64,000 bases of DNA from NCBI RefSeq assembly GCF_017876095.1, contig NZ_JAGINM010000026.1, forward strand, positions 1-64,000, in the 5' to 3' direction. Position numbers and translations under genes: made by a program. The DNA comes from Azospirillum agricola. GTDB lineage: Bacteria; Pseudomonadota; Alphaproteobacteria; Azospirillales; Azospirillaceae. Positions 25,339-33,137 of this stretch are shown piece after piece (position 1 is the stretch's first letter; every line of letters begins with the position of its first letter). The notes under the pieces were generated by a model. The model worked only from the letters and a program-made list of their open reading frames with translations. It was not told the DNA's origin and ran no database searches.

Positions 25339-25714
25339 GGCGTGGCAAGCAAGGGCGAAGCATTGCCTTTTATTTAATTTTAACCGTGTCTCACCCTTAT
25401 CACAGGCACAAAAGAACCCATCGAACGGCCATCTGTCAACAGGTTGGGGTACCTGGAATGATATATGTCATTGGGCGATTTTACGTCCTTTTAAGGATCT
25501 ATAAACCCTTCAATGCTGACTAAATTTTTATCTATCTCCCGTTTTACTGTCGAAATTCGTATGAATGTCAAGTTAACGCCGTTCCAAATCGCTTCTTTAC
25601 GAACGATCAATGGTTAATGCCGTTGGTATTTCCGTAACCGCCCGCCACAAACGTGAACGCCGGTTTAACCGTAATCGTCTTTTCTTGGGGCGTATCACCT
25701 TCGGGAGGGGTTCC
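25339..25714. other. AT-rich divergent promoter region
   Basis: A 376-base gene-free stretch between the CtrA-like gene (minus) and a lipoprotein gene (plus), distinctly AT-rich. It contains the box at 25479-25496 and several TTAA motifs, including TTAATTTTAA near 25375-25385. There are two related half-site strings, TTAACGCCGTT (about 25572) and TTAATGCCGTT (about 25614), close to the TTAACGCCATT of the 29023 box. Likely a heavily regulated promoter. Confidence 0.5.
25479..25496. promoter_or_regulatory. CtrA-like box upstream of the CtrA-like gene
   Basis: TTTTACGTCCTTTTAAGG carries TTTA-N7-TTAA, the same layout as the flagellin box. It lies about 150-170 bases upstream of the regulator, which suggests autoregulation. 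Confidence 0.5.
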
Positions 25715-26176
25715 ATGCGCGGAACGGACAGAGTCACCATTCCGAGCCGTCTGGCCGCTGCTTTGGCCATGCTGCTGCCGGGCTGCGTCCAACTGCCGCA
25801 GTCACCCGACAGCGACTATCGGCAAGCCTTTGAAAAAGCTCTGGCTGTCGCGCAGTGTGAGAGTGATGCGGTGCAGGGGATGTGGGCGGCCTACGGCCGC
25901 TGGTACGCCATCGCATCCTCGATCACCGGCCACCGCAGAACCGACGAGGCGGCGGCTCTGCTGCGTCAGGGCGAGATGTTCGCGATCATCGGCTGTCCGG
26001 GAGTGGCGCGGGCGTCCTACGCCACCCTGCTGCAACGCTTCCCGGAACCCGACCTGACGGCGCTGCGCGAGAGCGCGCGGGCGGCGTTGCAGGCCCTGCC
26101 GCCGCCTCCACCGCCGCCGGGCATGCCGACTCCGGTGGCTCCGGCGCTTCAACGCCCGGCCGCCACGCCGATCTGA
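25715..26176 (+). CDS. Putative lipoprotein, 153 aa
   Basis: A small exported protein. The N-terminal signal segment ends in MLLPGC (residues 18-23), a lipobox-like sequence with Cys23 as probable lipidation site. The start at 25715 has GGGAGGGG just upstream; a longer frame from 25610 would add a basic, unlikely leader. The middle (about 35-115) is helical with three further Cys and could fold as a TPR-like bundle. The tail is Pro-rich. No family recognised. Divergent from the CtrA-like regulator within the flagellar island; a motility role is unproven. Confidence 0.7.
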   Translation: MRGTDRVTIPSRLAAALAMLLPGCVQLPQSPDSDYRQAFEKALAVAQCESDAVQGMWAAYGRWYAIASSITGHRRTDEAAALLRQGEMFAIIGCPGVARASYATLLQRFPEPDLTALRESARAALQALPPPPPPPGMPTPVAPALQRPAATPI

Positions 26177-26239
26177 GCGGACCGCCCCACCGGAATCGTC
26201 GCCAGGATCGCCGTCGGGCCGCGTCGCGCCCGTGGCCCG

Positions 26240-28174
26240 TCAGACATGCTGTTCGATGGTGGCGCGGATGACGCGGAGGCTGTCGGCGAAACGCTCGCCG
26301 ACGCGGAGCGCCAGCGCCGGCGCATCCGCGCTCCCCTCGCGCAGCGCCGTCTCCAGGGACTCGGCGGCCTGCGACAGCTCCAGGGCACCGACGCAGCGGC
26401 TGGCCGACTTCAACGAATGGGCGGCGATCATCGCCTCTTGCGGATCGTCGGCGTTCTCGATTCCGGCCATCAGCTCGGCGGCGGAATCGCGGAAGCTTTC
26501 CAGCGCCGCCCGAATGGAATCGGGATCGTCGCCGACCAAATCGGTCAGCAGCGTCAGGTCGAGCGACAGCATCGCCGCGTCCGGTTCCGGAGCGGCAACA
26601 ACGGCGGTCCCGGCTGCCCCGGACCCGCCCGCCCGGCGCAGCCGGTGGGCCGCCGGCAGATACCGGGCGATGGCCTCGTCCAACGCGTCGATGCGGATCG
26701 GCTTGGTCAGGTGCCCGGCCATGCCGACGGCCGCGCACTCCTCGGCGGTGCCGCGCACGGCGTCGGCGGACAGCGCCAGGATCGGCAGGGGTTCCGCCAC
26801 CCCGTCCGCCTCCTCGCAGGCGCGGATGGCGCGGGCCAGCCCGTAGCCGTCGAGCACCGGCATGTGCAGGTCGGTCAGCACCAGCCCGTGCCGGTCGGCC
26901 CGCAGCATGGCGAGCGCCTCGGCCCCGTTGACGGCGCTGTCGTGCTGGATGCCGAGCCGGCGCATGACGCGGTCGAGCACGAAGCGGTTGGTCGGGTTGT
27001 CCTCGACACAGAGGACCACGGCGCGGGCGGCCTCGGCCTCGGCGCGGTCGGGCATCCGCCAGTCCCGCCGCGTCCCCTCGCGCGCCGGACCGGCGGCGCG
27101 CGGCGGCGCCTCGCGGGCCGGAGCGTCGATCTCGAACCAGAAGAGCGAGCCGACATCGGGTGTGCTGACCACATCGATGGTGCCGCCCATCAATTCGACC
27201 AGCCCGCGGCAGATCGACAGCCCGAGCCCACTGCCGCCGAAGCGGCGGGCGACGCTGGCGTCGGCCTGGATGAAGGGGCGGAACAGGCCGAGCCGCTGCT
27301 CGCCGGACAGGCCGATGCCGCTGTCCTCGACCTCGCCGCGCAGGCGGCCCGGCGCCGGCACCGACAGCCGCACCGTCACTCCGCCGCGCCTTGTGAACTT
27401 GATGGCGTTGCCGACGAGGTTGATGAGGATCTGACGCACCCGGTTGCCGTCGCCACCGACCCAGCCCGGAACGGCCGCGGCGACCTCCAGATCCAGACGC
27501 AGCCCCTTCTCCGCCGCCTTCGGGCGCAGGATCGCCGCCATGCCGTCGAGCACCGAGGCGGGAGCGTAGGGACGGTCCTCCGTCTCCATCGCCCCGGCCT
27601 CGATCTTCGAGAAATCGAGCACGTCGTCGAGGATGGTCAGCAGCGCGTCGGCCGAGCCACGGATCGTCCGCACCATCTCCCGCTGCTCGCCGTCCAGGCC
27701 GGTGTCGGCCAGCAGATCGGCGATGGTGGCGACGCCATTCATCGGCGTGCGGATCTCGTGGCTCATGGTGGCGAGGAAGGACGAGCGGTAGCGGGCCGAC
27801 CGCTCCGCCTCGACTCGCGCCCGCTGCATTTCGGTCACGTCATAGACCCAGACGATCGTCGCGTCATCCATGCCGTGGGCGATGAAGCCGAAGGAAAGCT
27901 GGAGGGTGCGGGTTTCGCCGTCCGGCCGAACGGTGTCCACGGCCATGTCGCGCATGTCCAGCCCATGCGCCAGGATCGGGCCGTTGAGGATGGCGGCCAC
28001 CGCCGCCGACAGCGCGTCGCCCGAGACGCCGAGAATGTCGACGACGCGCTGGTTGTGGTAGAGGATCGTGTAGTCGGCGTCGAGGATCAGCACGCCGATG
28101 GGCGCCGCGCCCAGCAGATCGCCGAGATCGACGCCCACCGCCGGCCCCGGCGCCGGCATCAGGAACGGATCCAC
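26240..28174 (-). CDS. Hybrid sensor histidine kinase with Hpt domain
   Basis: A 644-residue cytoplasmic phosphorelay kinase with no membrane segment. In order: PAS domain (about 20-115), HisKA with His139 (SHEIRTPMNG), HATPase (about 240-350; GSGLGLSICRGL), a receiver with Asp435 (VLTDLHMPVLDGYG) and Lys491, and a C-terminal Hpt domain with His586 (AAHSLKSASRCVGA). The full His-Asp-His relay can pass phosphate to a separate regulator. It follows the response regulator gene by four bases. The signal is unknown; a soluble PAS suggests an internal cue. Confidence 0.92.
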   Translation of the reverse strand: MDPFLMPAPGPAVGVDLGDLLGAAPIGVLILDADYTILYHNQRVVDILGVSGDALSAAVAAILNGPILAHGLDMRDMAVDTVRPDGETRTLQLSFGFIAHGMDDATIVWVYDVTEMQRARVEAERSARYRSSFLATMSHEIRTPMNGVATIADLLADTGLDGEQREMVRTIRGSADALLTILDDVLDFSKIEAGAMETEDRPYAPASVLDGMAAILRPKAAEKGLRLDLEVAAAVPGWVGGDGNRVRQILINLVGNAIKFTRRGGVTVRLSVPAPGRLRGEVEDSGIGLSGEQRLGLFRPFIQADASVARRFGGSGLGLSICRGLVELMGGTIDVVSTPDVGSLFWFEIDAPAREAPPRAAGPAREGTRRDWRMPDRAEAEAARAVVLCVEDNPTNRFVLDRVMRRLGIQHDSAVNGAEALAMLRADRHGLVLTDLHMPVLDGYGLARAIRACEEADGVAEPLPILALSADAVRGTAEECAAVGMAGHLTKPIRIDALDEAIARYLPAAHRLRRAGGSGAAGTAVVAAPEPDAAMLSLDLTLLTDLVGDDPDSIRAALESFRDSAAELMAGIENADDPQEAMIAAHSLKSASRCVGALELSQAAESLETALREGSADAPALALRVGERFADSLRVIRATIEQHV

Positions 28175-28178
28175 CGCC

Positions 28179-28922
28179 CTACCCCTCCTGCCGGGCGATC
28201 ACGAAGACGGCGGGGGGGATCATGCCAATCTCGGCAAGGTCGGACAGGCGGGCGATCAGCGCGCGGTCGAGCCGGATGTGCGCCGGCAGGATGATCGAGC
28301 CGTCGTTGTTGCCGCGGACGGCAGCGGCCAGGATCACGCCGGGGGTGAGGTCGGCCACCCGCGTCTCGACCCGCGCGCTGCGCGCCGCCGGTTCGCACGG
28401 GTGGGGGCCGGGCGGCGTCGGCAGCGGCACGGGGGCCGCCGGCTTGCGGACGCGCTCCGGCCCGAAGGGGCTGGGGATTTCGACCTTCCGGTAGACCTCG
28501 GCGGGCTTGAGATCGAATGGCAGGGTCCAGGCCCGCTCCAGCCGCTGGAACAGGGTTTCCCTGGTCACCGGCTTCACGACATAGGCGTTGACGTCCAGCT
28601 CCATCGCCGCGCGCACCAGTTCGAAATCGGTGCGCCCGGTCAGCATGGCGATCGGCAGATCACGCGGCACCCGGCCAAGCCCGCTGCGGATCGCCCGCGC
28701 CACCTCGAGCCCGTTGCCGTCCGGCATCACGAAGTCGAGCAGCGCCAGCGACACCGGCGGCGACCACGCGCCCAGCCGGTCGATGGCGTCGCGCCCCGAC
28801 GCGGCGATGACGACCTCGTAACGCAGCGAGGTGCGGACCAGATTGGCAACGATCGACCGCATGAAGGAATCATCGTCGGCCAGCAGGATGACCGGCTGGC
28901 CATGTTCGGTGCTTGGTGGCAT
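28179..28922 (-). CDS. Response regulator with C-terminal accessory domain
   Basis: A 247-residue protein. The receiver (about 10-130) has the acidic cluster Asp16-Asp18, acceptor Asp63 (LLDFVMPDGNG), a conserved Thr (MLTGRTD) and Lys (VVKPVT). A proline-rich linker leads to a C-terminal module (about 190-247: VADLTPGVILAAAV, then LPAHIRLDRALIARL) that resembles the small domain found beside HD-GYP and other signalling modules. No DNA-binding domain is seen. The start at 28922 has AAGGGGGG upstream. It is co-transcribed with the downstream hybrid kinase, its probable partner. A strict TTAA-N7-TTAA box lies upstream. Confidence 0.87.
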   Translation of the reverse strand: MPPSTEHGQPVILLADDDSFMRSIVANLVRTSLRYEVVIAASGRDAIDRLGAWSPPVSLALLDFVMPDGNGLEVARAIRSGLGRVPRDLPIAMLTGRTDFELVRAAMELDVNAYVVKPVTRETLFQRLERAWTLPFDLKPAEVYRKVEIPSPFGPERVRKPAAPVPLPTPPGPHPCEPAARSARVETRVADLTPGVILAAAVRGNNDGSIILPAHIRLDRALIARLSDLAEIGMIPPAVFVIARQEG

Positions 28923-29022
28923 GACGGCCCCCCTTCGCCCTACGGTCACGACGGATTGTGTCCAAGCAACTACGGCCTATAACCACACCGGCGCAATGGG
29001 ATGTTTTGTTCACTTCCTCAAA

Positions 29023-29040
29023 TTTTAACGCCATTTTAAA
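29023..29040. promoter_or_regulatory. CtrA-type box upstream of the response regulator
   Basis: TTTTAACGCCATTTTAAA contains a perfect TTAA-N7-TTAA (29025-29028 and 29036-29039), the best match in the window to the CtrA consensus. It is about 100 bases upstream of the response regulator gene and just past the end of the fliF-fliG operon. Confidence 0.55.
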
Positions 29041-29073
29041 TAAGTGTCGTTCTGCGGGACGAAGCCGACCGGC

Positions 29074-29793
29074 CTACAACGCAAGGTCGGACGAGAGCGC
29101 GTCGTCGTCCAGCCCCAGCCAGGCGCCGGCCAGCGGTCCGACGGTCAGCGCGCCGTCCAGTCCGCAATCGGCCAGCGTCGCGCGGAAGCTCTCGTGCAGT
29201 TCGGCCAGCAACGCTGCCGGCAGGCCGGTCGCCGCGCGCAGGGTGACGTCGAGCTTGCGGCCGGCGACGGTCGCCATCAGCTGGACCGCCCCCAGCCGCG
29301 CCGGCCGCGCCTGGAGCACCACGGTGAAGGAATCGGCCAGACCGTCATCGACGCTGGTGGCGCACAGCAGCCCGGCCGGGCTTCCGAGCAGCGGCACCCG
29401 CGACACCCGCCAGACGCGCCCTTCCACCGGCTGGAAGCGCGGCGTCAGCGCGCGGTCGCACTCGTCGAGCAGCAGCCCGCCGTCGAGCGCCTCCAGGTCC
29501 GCCGCCGCATCCCCGCCGATCCAGTCCCGGCACCCCGCCGCCGTCACCGCCAGGAACAGCGCCAGCCCGGCCCCGAAGGTGGAATCGCAGCGCGGCAGGC
29601 AGCCGCGCGCCAGGGCCGCCCGCTCCGGGTCGAGCGTCTCCAGCAGCTCCAGCACCCGCAGAGTCACCGCGGCCGCGTCCTCATCACGCCCCCCGGCCCC
29701 TCCCGCCCGACCGGCGCCGGACGCCGCCCGGAAACGCTCGGCCAGCGTCGCCGGAAGCGGAGGGGTCAGTGGAACGAGGTCGCGGCCGGCCAT
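29074..29793 (-). CDS. FliK-like C-terminal-domain protein after fliG
   Basis: A 239-residue protein whose start codon overlaps the fliG stop (TGATG). The segment around 165-225 (RPARLGAVQLMATVAG, KLDVTLRA, LRATLADCGLDGA-type pattern) matches the layout of the FliK C-terminal domain, in which a Leu-Gly-Arg/Ala beta strand is followed by an amphipathic helix. The N-terminal half is Ala/Leu-rich and helical. A separate, canonical fliK gene lies at 38270. It is the last gene of the fliF operon. The family call is an inference from motif shape; its function is unknown. Confidence 0.6.
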   Translation of the reverse strand: MAGRDLVPLTPPLPATLAERFRAASGAGRAGGAGGRDEDAAAVTLRVLELLETLDPERAALARGCLPRCDSTFGAGLALFLAVTAAGCRDWIGGDAAADLEALDGGLLLDECDRALTPRFQPVEGRVWRVSRVPLLGSPAGLLCATSVDDGLADSFTVVLQARPARLGAVQLMATVAGRKLDVTLRAATGLPAALLAELHESFRATLADCGLDGALTVGPLAGAWLGLDDDALSSDLAL

Positions 29794-30821
29794 CAGTAGA
29801 CGACCGCGTCGGCGTCGTCCGATTGCGGGATGACGATGGTGCCGTCGTCGGCCAGCGTCTTCGCCATGGCGACGATCTCGGCCTGGGCGTCGTTGACGTC
29901 GCGCATGCGCAGCGGCCCCATGTTCTCGATCTCGTCCTGAAGGATCAGGCGGGCGCGCTCCGACAGCACCGACAGGAAATGGTCGCGCTGCATCGCCTGG
30001 GCGCCTTTCAGCGCGATGGCGAGCTGGCCGGTGTCGCAGCGGCGGATCACCGTCTGCAACGACACACGGTCGAGCCGCATCAGATCCTCGAAGGTGAACA
30101 TGAGCTGTTTGATGCGCTGGGTCGGCTCCGGCAGCGCCGGCTCCAGTTCCGAGAAGATCTCGGTCAGAGTCTCGCGGTCGATGCGGTTGAAGATGTCGGC
30201 CATGCGTTCCAGCGAATCGTTGCCGTGGGTGCGGGCGTAATTCGCCATGAACTCGCTGTGCAGGATCGATTCGATGTCCAGCAGCACCTCGCGCTGCACC
30301 GATTCGATCTGGATCATGCGCTCGATCACCTCGGCGCGCACCGCCGGCGGCAGCAGGACGATCACCTTGGCGGCGTGGTCGGCGCGCATCTTCGACAGGA
30401 TGACGGCGGCCGTCTGCGGGTATTCCCCGGACAGGTAGGCGGCCAGAACTCCCTCGTTGACGTTCGACATCTTCTCCCACATCGTCCGGCCGGCGGGACC
30501 ACGGATCTCGCCCATGATCTCGGTGACGCGGTCGGACGGCAGGAAGCGGTTCAGCATGCGCTCGGTGCTGTCGTAGGAGCCGACGACCGAGCCGGTGTTG
30601 GCGAAGCGTTCGGTGAAGACGCGCAGCAGCGACTCCACCAGGCTGGAGGTGACGTTGCCGAGCGTCGCCATCGCCCGGCTGACGATGCGGATCTCGTCCT
30701 CGTCCAGCCGCTCCATCAGGCGCGACCCGCGCTCCTCGCCCAGCGCCAGGAAGATGATGGCACTCTTCTCGGCGCCGTTCAGGCTCTTGTAGTTCTCGCG
30801 GATCTTGATCGGCGTTCCCAT
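29793..30821 (-). CDS. fliG: Flagellar motor switch protein FliG
   Basis: Rotor switch protein, 342 residues, the usual length. It has the ARM-repeat core and the C-terminal torque domain with its charged helix (IRRCDTGQLAIALKGAQ, then SERARLILQDEIENMGPLR). A KSAIIFLALGEERGS motif is near the N-terminus. GAGGTG precedes the ATG at 30821. It sits at the membrane-cytoplasm interface on the MS ring and interacts with stators. Part of the fliF-fliH-fliN-fliP-fliG operon. Confidence 0.96.
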   Translation of the reverse strand: MGTPIKIRENYKSLNGAEKSAIIFLALGEERGSRLMERLDEDEIRIVSRAMATLGNVTSSLVESLLRVFTERFANTGSVVGSYDSTERMLNRFLPSDRVTEIMGEIRGPAGRTMWEKMSNVNEGVLAAYLSGEYPQTAAVILSKMRADHAAKVIVLLPPAVRAEVIERMIQIESVQREVLLDIESILHSEFMANYARTHGNDSLERMADIFNRIDRETLTEIFSELEPALPEPTQRIKQLMFTFEDLMRLDRVSLQTVIRRCDTGQLAIALKGAQAMQRDHFLSVLSERARLILQDEIENMGPLRMRDVNDAQAEIVAMAKTLADDGTIVIPQSDDADAVVY

Positions 30822-30830
30822 GGCGGCACC

Positions 30831-31118
30831 TCAGAAGGAACAGTCGGCGGAAGGGGAATGATGGTCGGGTGCGTCGCCCGGCGGTGTCCCGAGCGCGCGG
30901 TCGTGGCGGAAGGCCGCCGCCATCACCGCGCCGGCCACCAGCAGCAGCGGATGCGGGATCAGCGGGCGAGGCTCGATGGCCGCCAGCAGCCCGGCGACGG
31001 AACCGTCGTCGGCCACCACGACGCCGCGCCGGCGGGCGAGCGCCAGCAGGCTGTCGGCGAGGCTCGACGGCCGGTCGAGGGACGGCGGAACATCGGGGGA
31101 GAGGGGCGCGGAATCCAT
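30831..31118 (-). CDS. FlhX-like small protein (FlhB C-terminal-domain homologue)
   Basis: A 95-residue protein filling the gap between fliP and fliG, with 4 and 9 bases to its neighbours. Residues about 20-72 (SLADSLLALARRRGVVVADD, then IEPRPLIPHPLLLVAGAVM) line up with the last 55 residues of FlhB in this same window (IRALAQEHGVPIVENPPLAR, then ATIPLQHYQAVAEVI). The NPTH cleavage motif is absent. Such FlhX-type proteins can substitute for the small FlhB fragment in other bacteria. Identity is inferred from this alignment by eye. Confidence 0.6.
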   Translation of the reverse strand: MDSAPLSPDVPPSLDRPSSLADSLLALARRRGVVVADDGSVAGLLAAIEPRPLIPHPLLLVAGAVMAAAFRHDRALGTPPGDAPDHHSPSADCSF

Positions 31119-31122
31119 CGCC

Positions 31123-31944
31123 TCACCCCGCGCCGTAGGAGCGGATCAGGCTGCCGGCGATCAGGAACCAGCCGTCGGTCAGCACGAAGAAGATGATCTT
31201 GAAGGGCAGCGCGATCATCACCGGCGGCAGCATCATCATGCCCATCGCCATCAGGATCGCCGCCACCACCATGTCGATCACCAGGAAGGGCAGGAACAGC
31301 AGGAAACCGATCTCGAAGGCGCGGCGCAGCTCCGACAGCAGGAAGGCCGGCATCAGCAGGCGCAGGTCCACGGACTCGGCGGTCACCGGCCTGGCCGCCG
31401 GGGTCTCGGCGCCCTGCGCCCCGGCCTTGTCGTCCGGCTTGGCCGGGCGGGCGGAGAAGGAGGCGAAGGCGGCGATGTCGCGCTCGCGCACATGGGCGGT
31501 CATGAAGCCGCGGAAAGGCTCGATCATCCGCTCCAGCCCCTGCTCCGGCGTCACCTGCTCGTTCAGCAGCGGGCGCAGGCCCTCCTGCCAGGCGCTGTCG
31601 ATGGTCGGCCCCATGATGTGGAAGGTCAGGAACATGGCGAGGCTGACCAGCACCATGTTGGGCGGCGACTGCTGCAACCCCAGCGCCGAGCGCAGCAACG
31701 ACAGCACGACGATGATCCGGGTGAAGCAGGTCACCATGATCAGCAGCCCCGGCGCGACGCTCAGCACGGTCAGCAGGACGATGCCCTGGACGATGCGCCC
31801 CGACAGGCTGCCGGCCTCCCCCAAGGACCCCAGCGTGTCGAGGTTGAGGTCGAAGGGCGCCGCGACCGCCGCCACGGGCCACGCAAGGGCGGCCAGCAGC
31901 AGGAGCGGCAGAAGCAGCGGGGCTGGTGCGGCGCGGCGGGTCAT
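31123..31944 (-). CDS. fliP: Flagellar export-gate protein FliP
   Basis: Polytopic inner-membrane core of the flagellar export gate, about 273 residues, with a cleavable signal peptide (MTRRAAPAPLLLPLLLLAAL). Typical FliP blocks include MVTCFTRIIVVLSLLRSALG and QQSPPNMVLVSLAMFLTFHI, then ELRRAFEIGFLLFLPFLVID. A 25-residue Ala/Pro/Lys insertion interrupts the periplasmic loop (about 175-205). The start at 31944 has GGAG 8 bases upstream; 31962 is possible. Located between fliN and the FlhX-like gene. Confidence 0.95.
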   Translation of the reverse strand: MTRRAAPAPLLLPLLLLAALAWPVAAVAAPFDLNLDTLGSLGEAGSLSGRIVQGIVLLTVLSVAPGLLIMVTCFTRIIVVLSLLRSALGLQQSPPNMVLVSLAMFLTFHIMGPTIDSAWQEGLRPLLNEQVTPEQGLERMIEPFRGFMTAHVRERDIAAFASFSARPAKPDDKAGAQGAETPAARPVTAESVDLRLLMPAFLLSELRRAFEIGFLLFLPFLVIDMVVAAILMAMGMMMLPPVMIALPFKIIFFVLTDGWFLIAGSLIRSYGAG

Positions 31945-31972
31945 CGGCCGGTCTCCGTCCATCGCGCCCCGC

Positions 31973-32287
31973 TCAATCCAGGTCCAGATCCGTGCGCACG
32001 ATCTCGGTCAGGGTGACGCCCAGGCGCTGGTCCTCGACGATAACCACCTCGCCGCGGGCGACGAGGCGGTGGTTGACCAGCACCTCCACCGGCTCGTCGA
32101 CCTTGCGCTCCAGTTCCAGCACGGCGCCGCGCCCGAGCTTCAGCAGTTGAGCCACCAGCATGCTGGTGCGGCCGAGCACGACCTGGACGTCCACCGGGAC
32201 GTTGTAGATCGCGTTCATCGGGCCGTCGTAACCCTTCTCGGGGCTTTTGTTGTCGTCGTCCAGGATGTCGAGATTCAGGGGGGGCAT
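31973..32287 (-). CDS. fliN: Flagellar motor switch protein FliN
   Basis: A 104-residue C-ring subunit. The SpoA domain fills residues about 28-100: YNVPVDVQVVLGRTSMLVAQ, then LVNHRLVARGEVVIVEDQRL, with GVTLTEIV at the end. Forms the switch base with FliM and helps FliH docking. It begins MPPLNLDILDDD, an acidic N-terminus. Co-transcribed with fliH and fliP. Confidence 0.94.
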   Translation of the reverse strand: MPPLNLDILDDDNKSPEKGYDGPMNAIYNVPVDVQVVLGRTSMLVAQLLKLGRGAVLELERKVDEPVEVLVNHRLVARGEVVIVEDQRLGVTLTEIVRTDLDLD

Positions 32288-32321
32288 GGTGCGTTCTCGC
32301 TTGGTGTCGGGATGGCGTGCA

Positions 32322-32460
32322 CATCCTCTCCCGCTCCGGGAAAGGGAAGGGGTCCGCGTCAGCGGAAAGGATGAGGGGCCGGCGGGGGGATCAGCCGCAC
32401 AACCGATAACACCTCACCCTCCCCGCCTCCGGTGAACCCTCTCCCTCTCCCGGGGCGGGA
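32322..32460. repeat. GC-rich REP-like repeat block between fliH and fliN
   Basis: Two adjacent palindrome-rich units fill this 181-base gap: CATCCTCTCCCGCTCCGGGA with CCGCGTCAGCGG and AGGATGAGG, then CCTCACCCTCCCCGCC with CCTCTCCCTCTCCCGGGGC. They resemble bacterial intergenic mosaic repeats. The operon is thus interrupted by a repeat, which may modulate mRNA decay. Confidence 0.5.
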
Positions 32461-32468
32461 AAGAGCGT

Positions 32469-33137
32469 TCATGGCGGCGTCAGCACGGACAGGGTCCGGT
32501 CGACCAGATCGGACAGGGCGGCTTCCAGCGCCTCCGGGTCGCGGCGCAGGCCACCGGCCTCCCACGACGCGTCCAGCGCGCCGCGCGCCAGGGCCGGGTC
32601 GGGGACGATTTCCAGCCGGCCCTTGAAGACGGTCTGGCGGGCCAGCCGCTCCTCCAGCGCCGCGCCCAGATCCGGATGGACGGACAGCCGCAGAACCGGG
32701 GCGCCGCCGGCGGCGCGCAGGGCATCGCCGGCCAGCCGCTCGACCTCGGCGCGGGCCACGCTGTCGAGCAGATGCGGAGTCAGGCGGCGAACCAGCGCCA
32801 CCAGCACCACGGCGCCCTGCGCCTCCAGCCGCTCCAGCAGCAGATCATGCGCGCCGGCCAGACCGTCGAGACGTCCTGCCAGCGCGTCGAGCAGCGCGGT
32901 GGTCTCCGCCTCGATCCGCCGGGCCGCCGACGCCTCGCCCTCCTGCCGGCCCTGCAACAGCCCCTCGGCCCGCCCCGCGTTGCGCGCCTCGGCAAGAGCG
33001 GCCTGGAGCGCGCGTTCGGAATGGCGGGGAACGTCCAGCGGATCCGGCGGCGGCTCCTGGACGACCGGCGGCGGGTTCACCGCCGCGACACGGGTGCCGA
33101 AGCTGTGGTCGAAGCGATAGCGCGGGTAGGCGCTCAT
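32469..33137 (-). CDS. fliH: Flagellar export ATPase regulator FliH
   Basis: A 222-residue cytoplasmic protein that binds FliI and delivers it to the C ring. An Ala/Arg-rich helical region (AEARNAGRAEGLLQGRQEGE) contains the GxxxG-like repeats of FliH, and the C-terminal domain (about 110-222) has the typical ARQTVFKGRLEIVPDPALA segment. The start is the ATG at 33137, overlapping the fliF stop as TGATG. The second gene of the fliF operon. Confidence 0.87.
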   Translation of the reverse strand: MSAYPRYRFDHSFGTRVAAVNPPPVVQEPPPDPLDVPRHSERALQAALAEARNAGRAEGLLQGRQEGEASAARRIEAETTALLDALAGRLDGLAGAHDLLLERLEAQGAVVLVALVRRLTPHLLDSVARAEVERLAGDALRAAGGAPVLRLSVHPDLGAALEERLARQTVFKGRLEIVPDPALARGALDASWEAGGLRRDPEALEAALSDLVDRTLSVLTPP

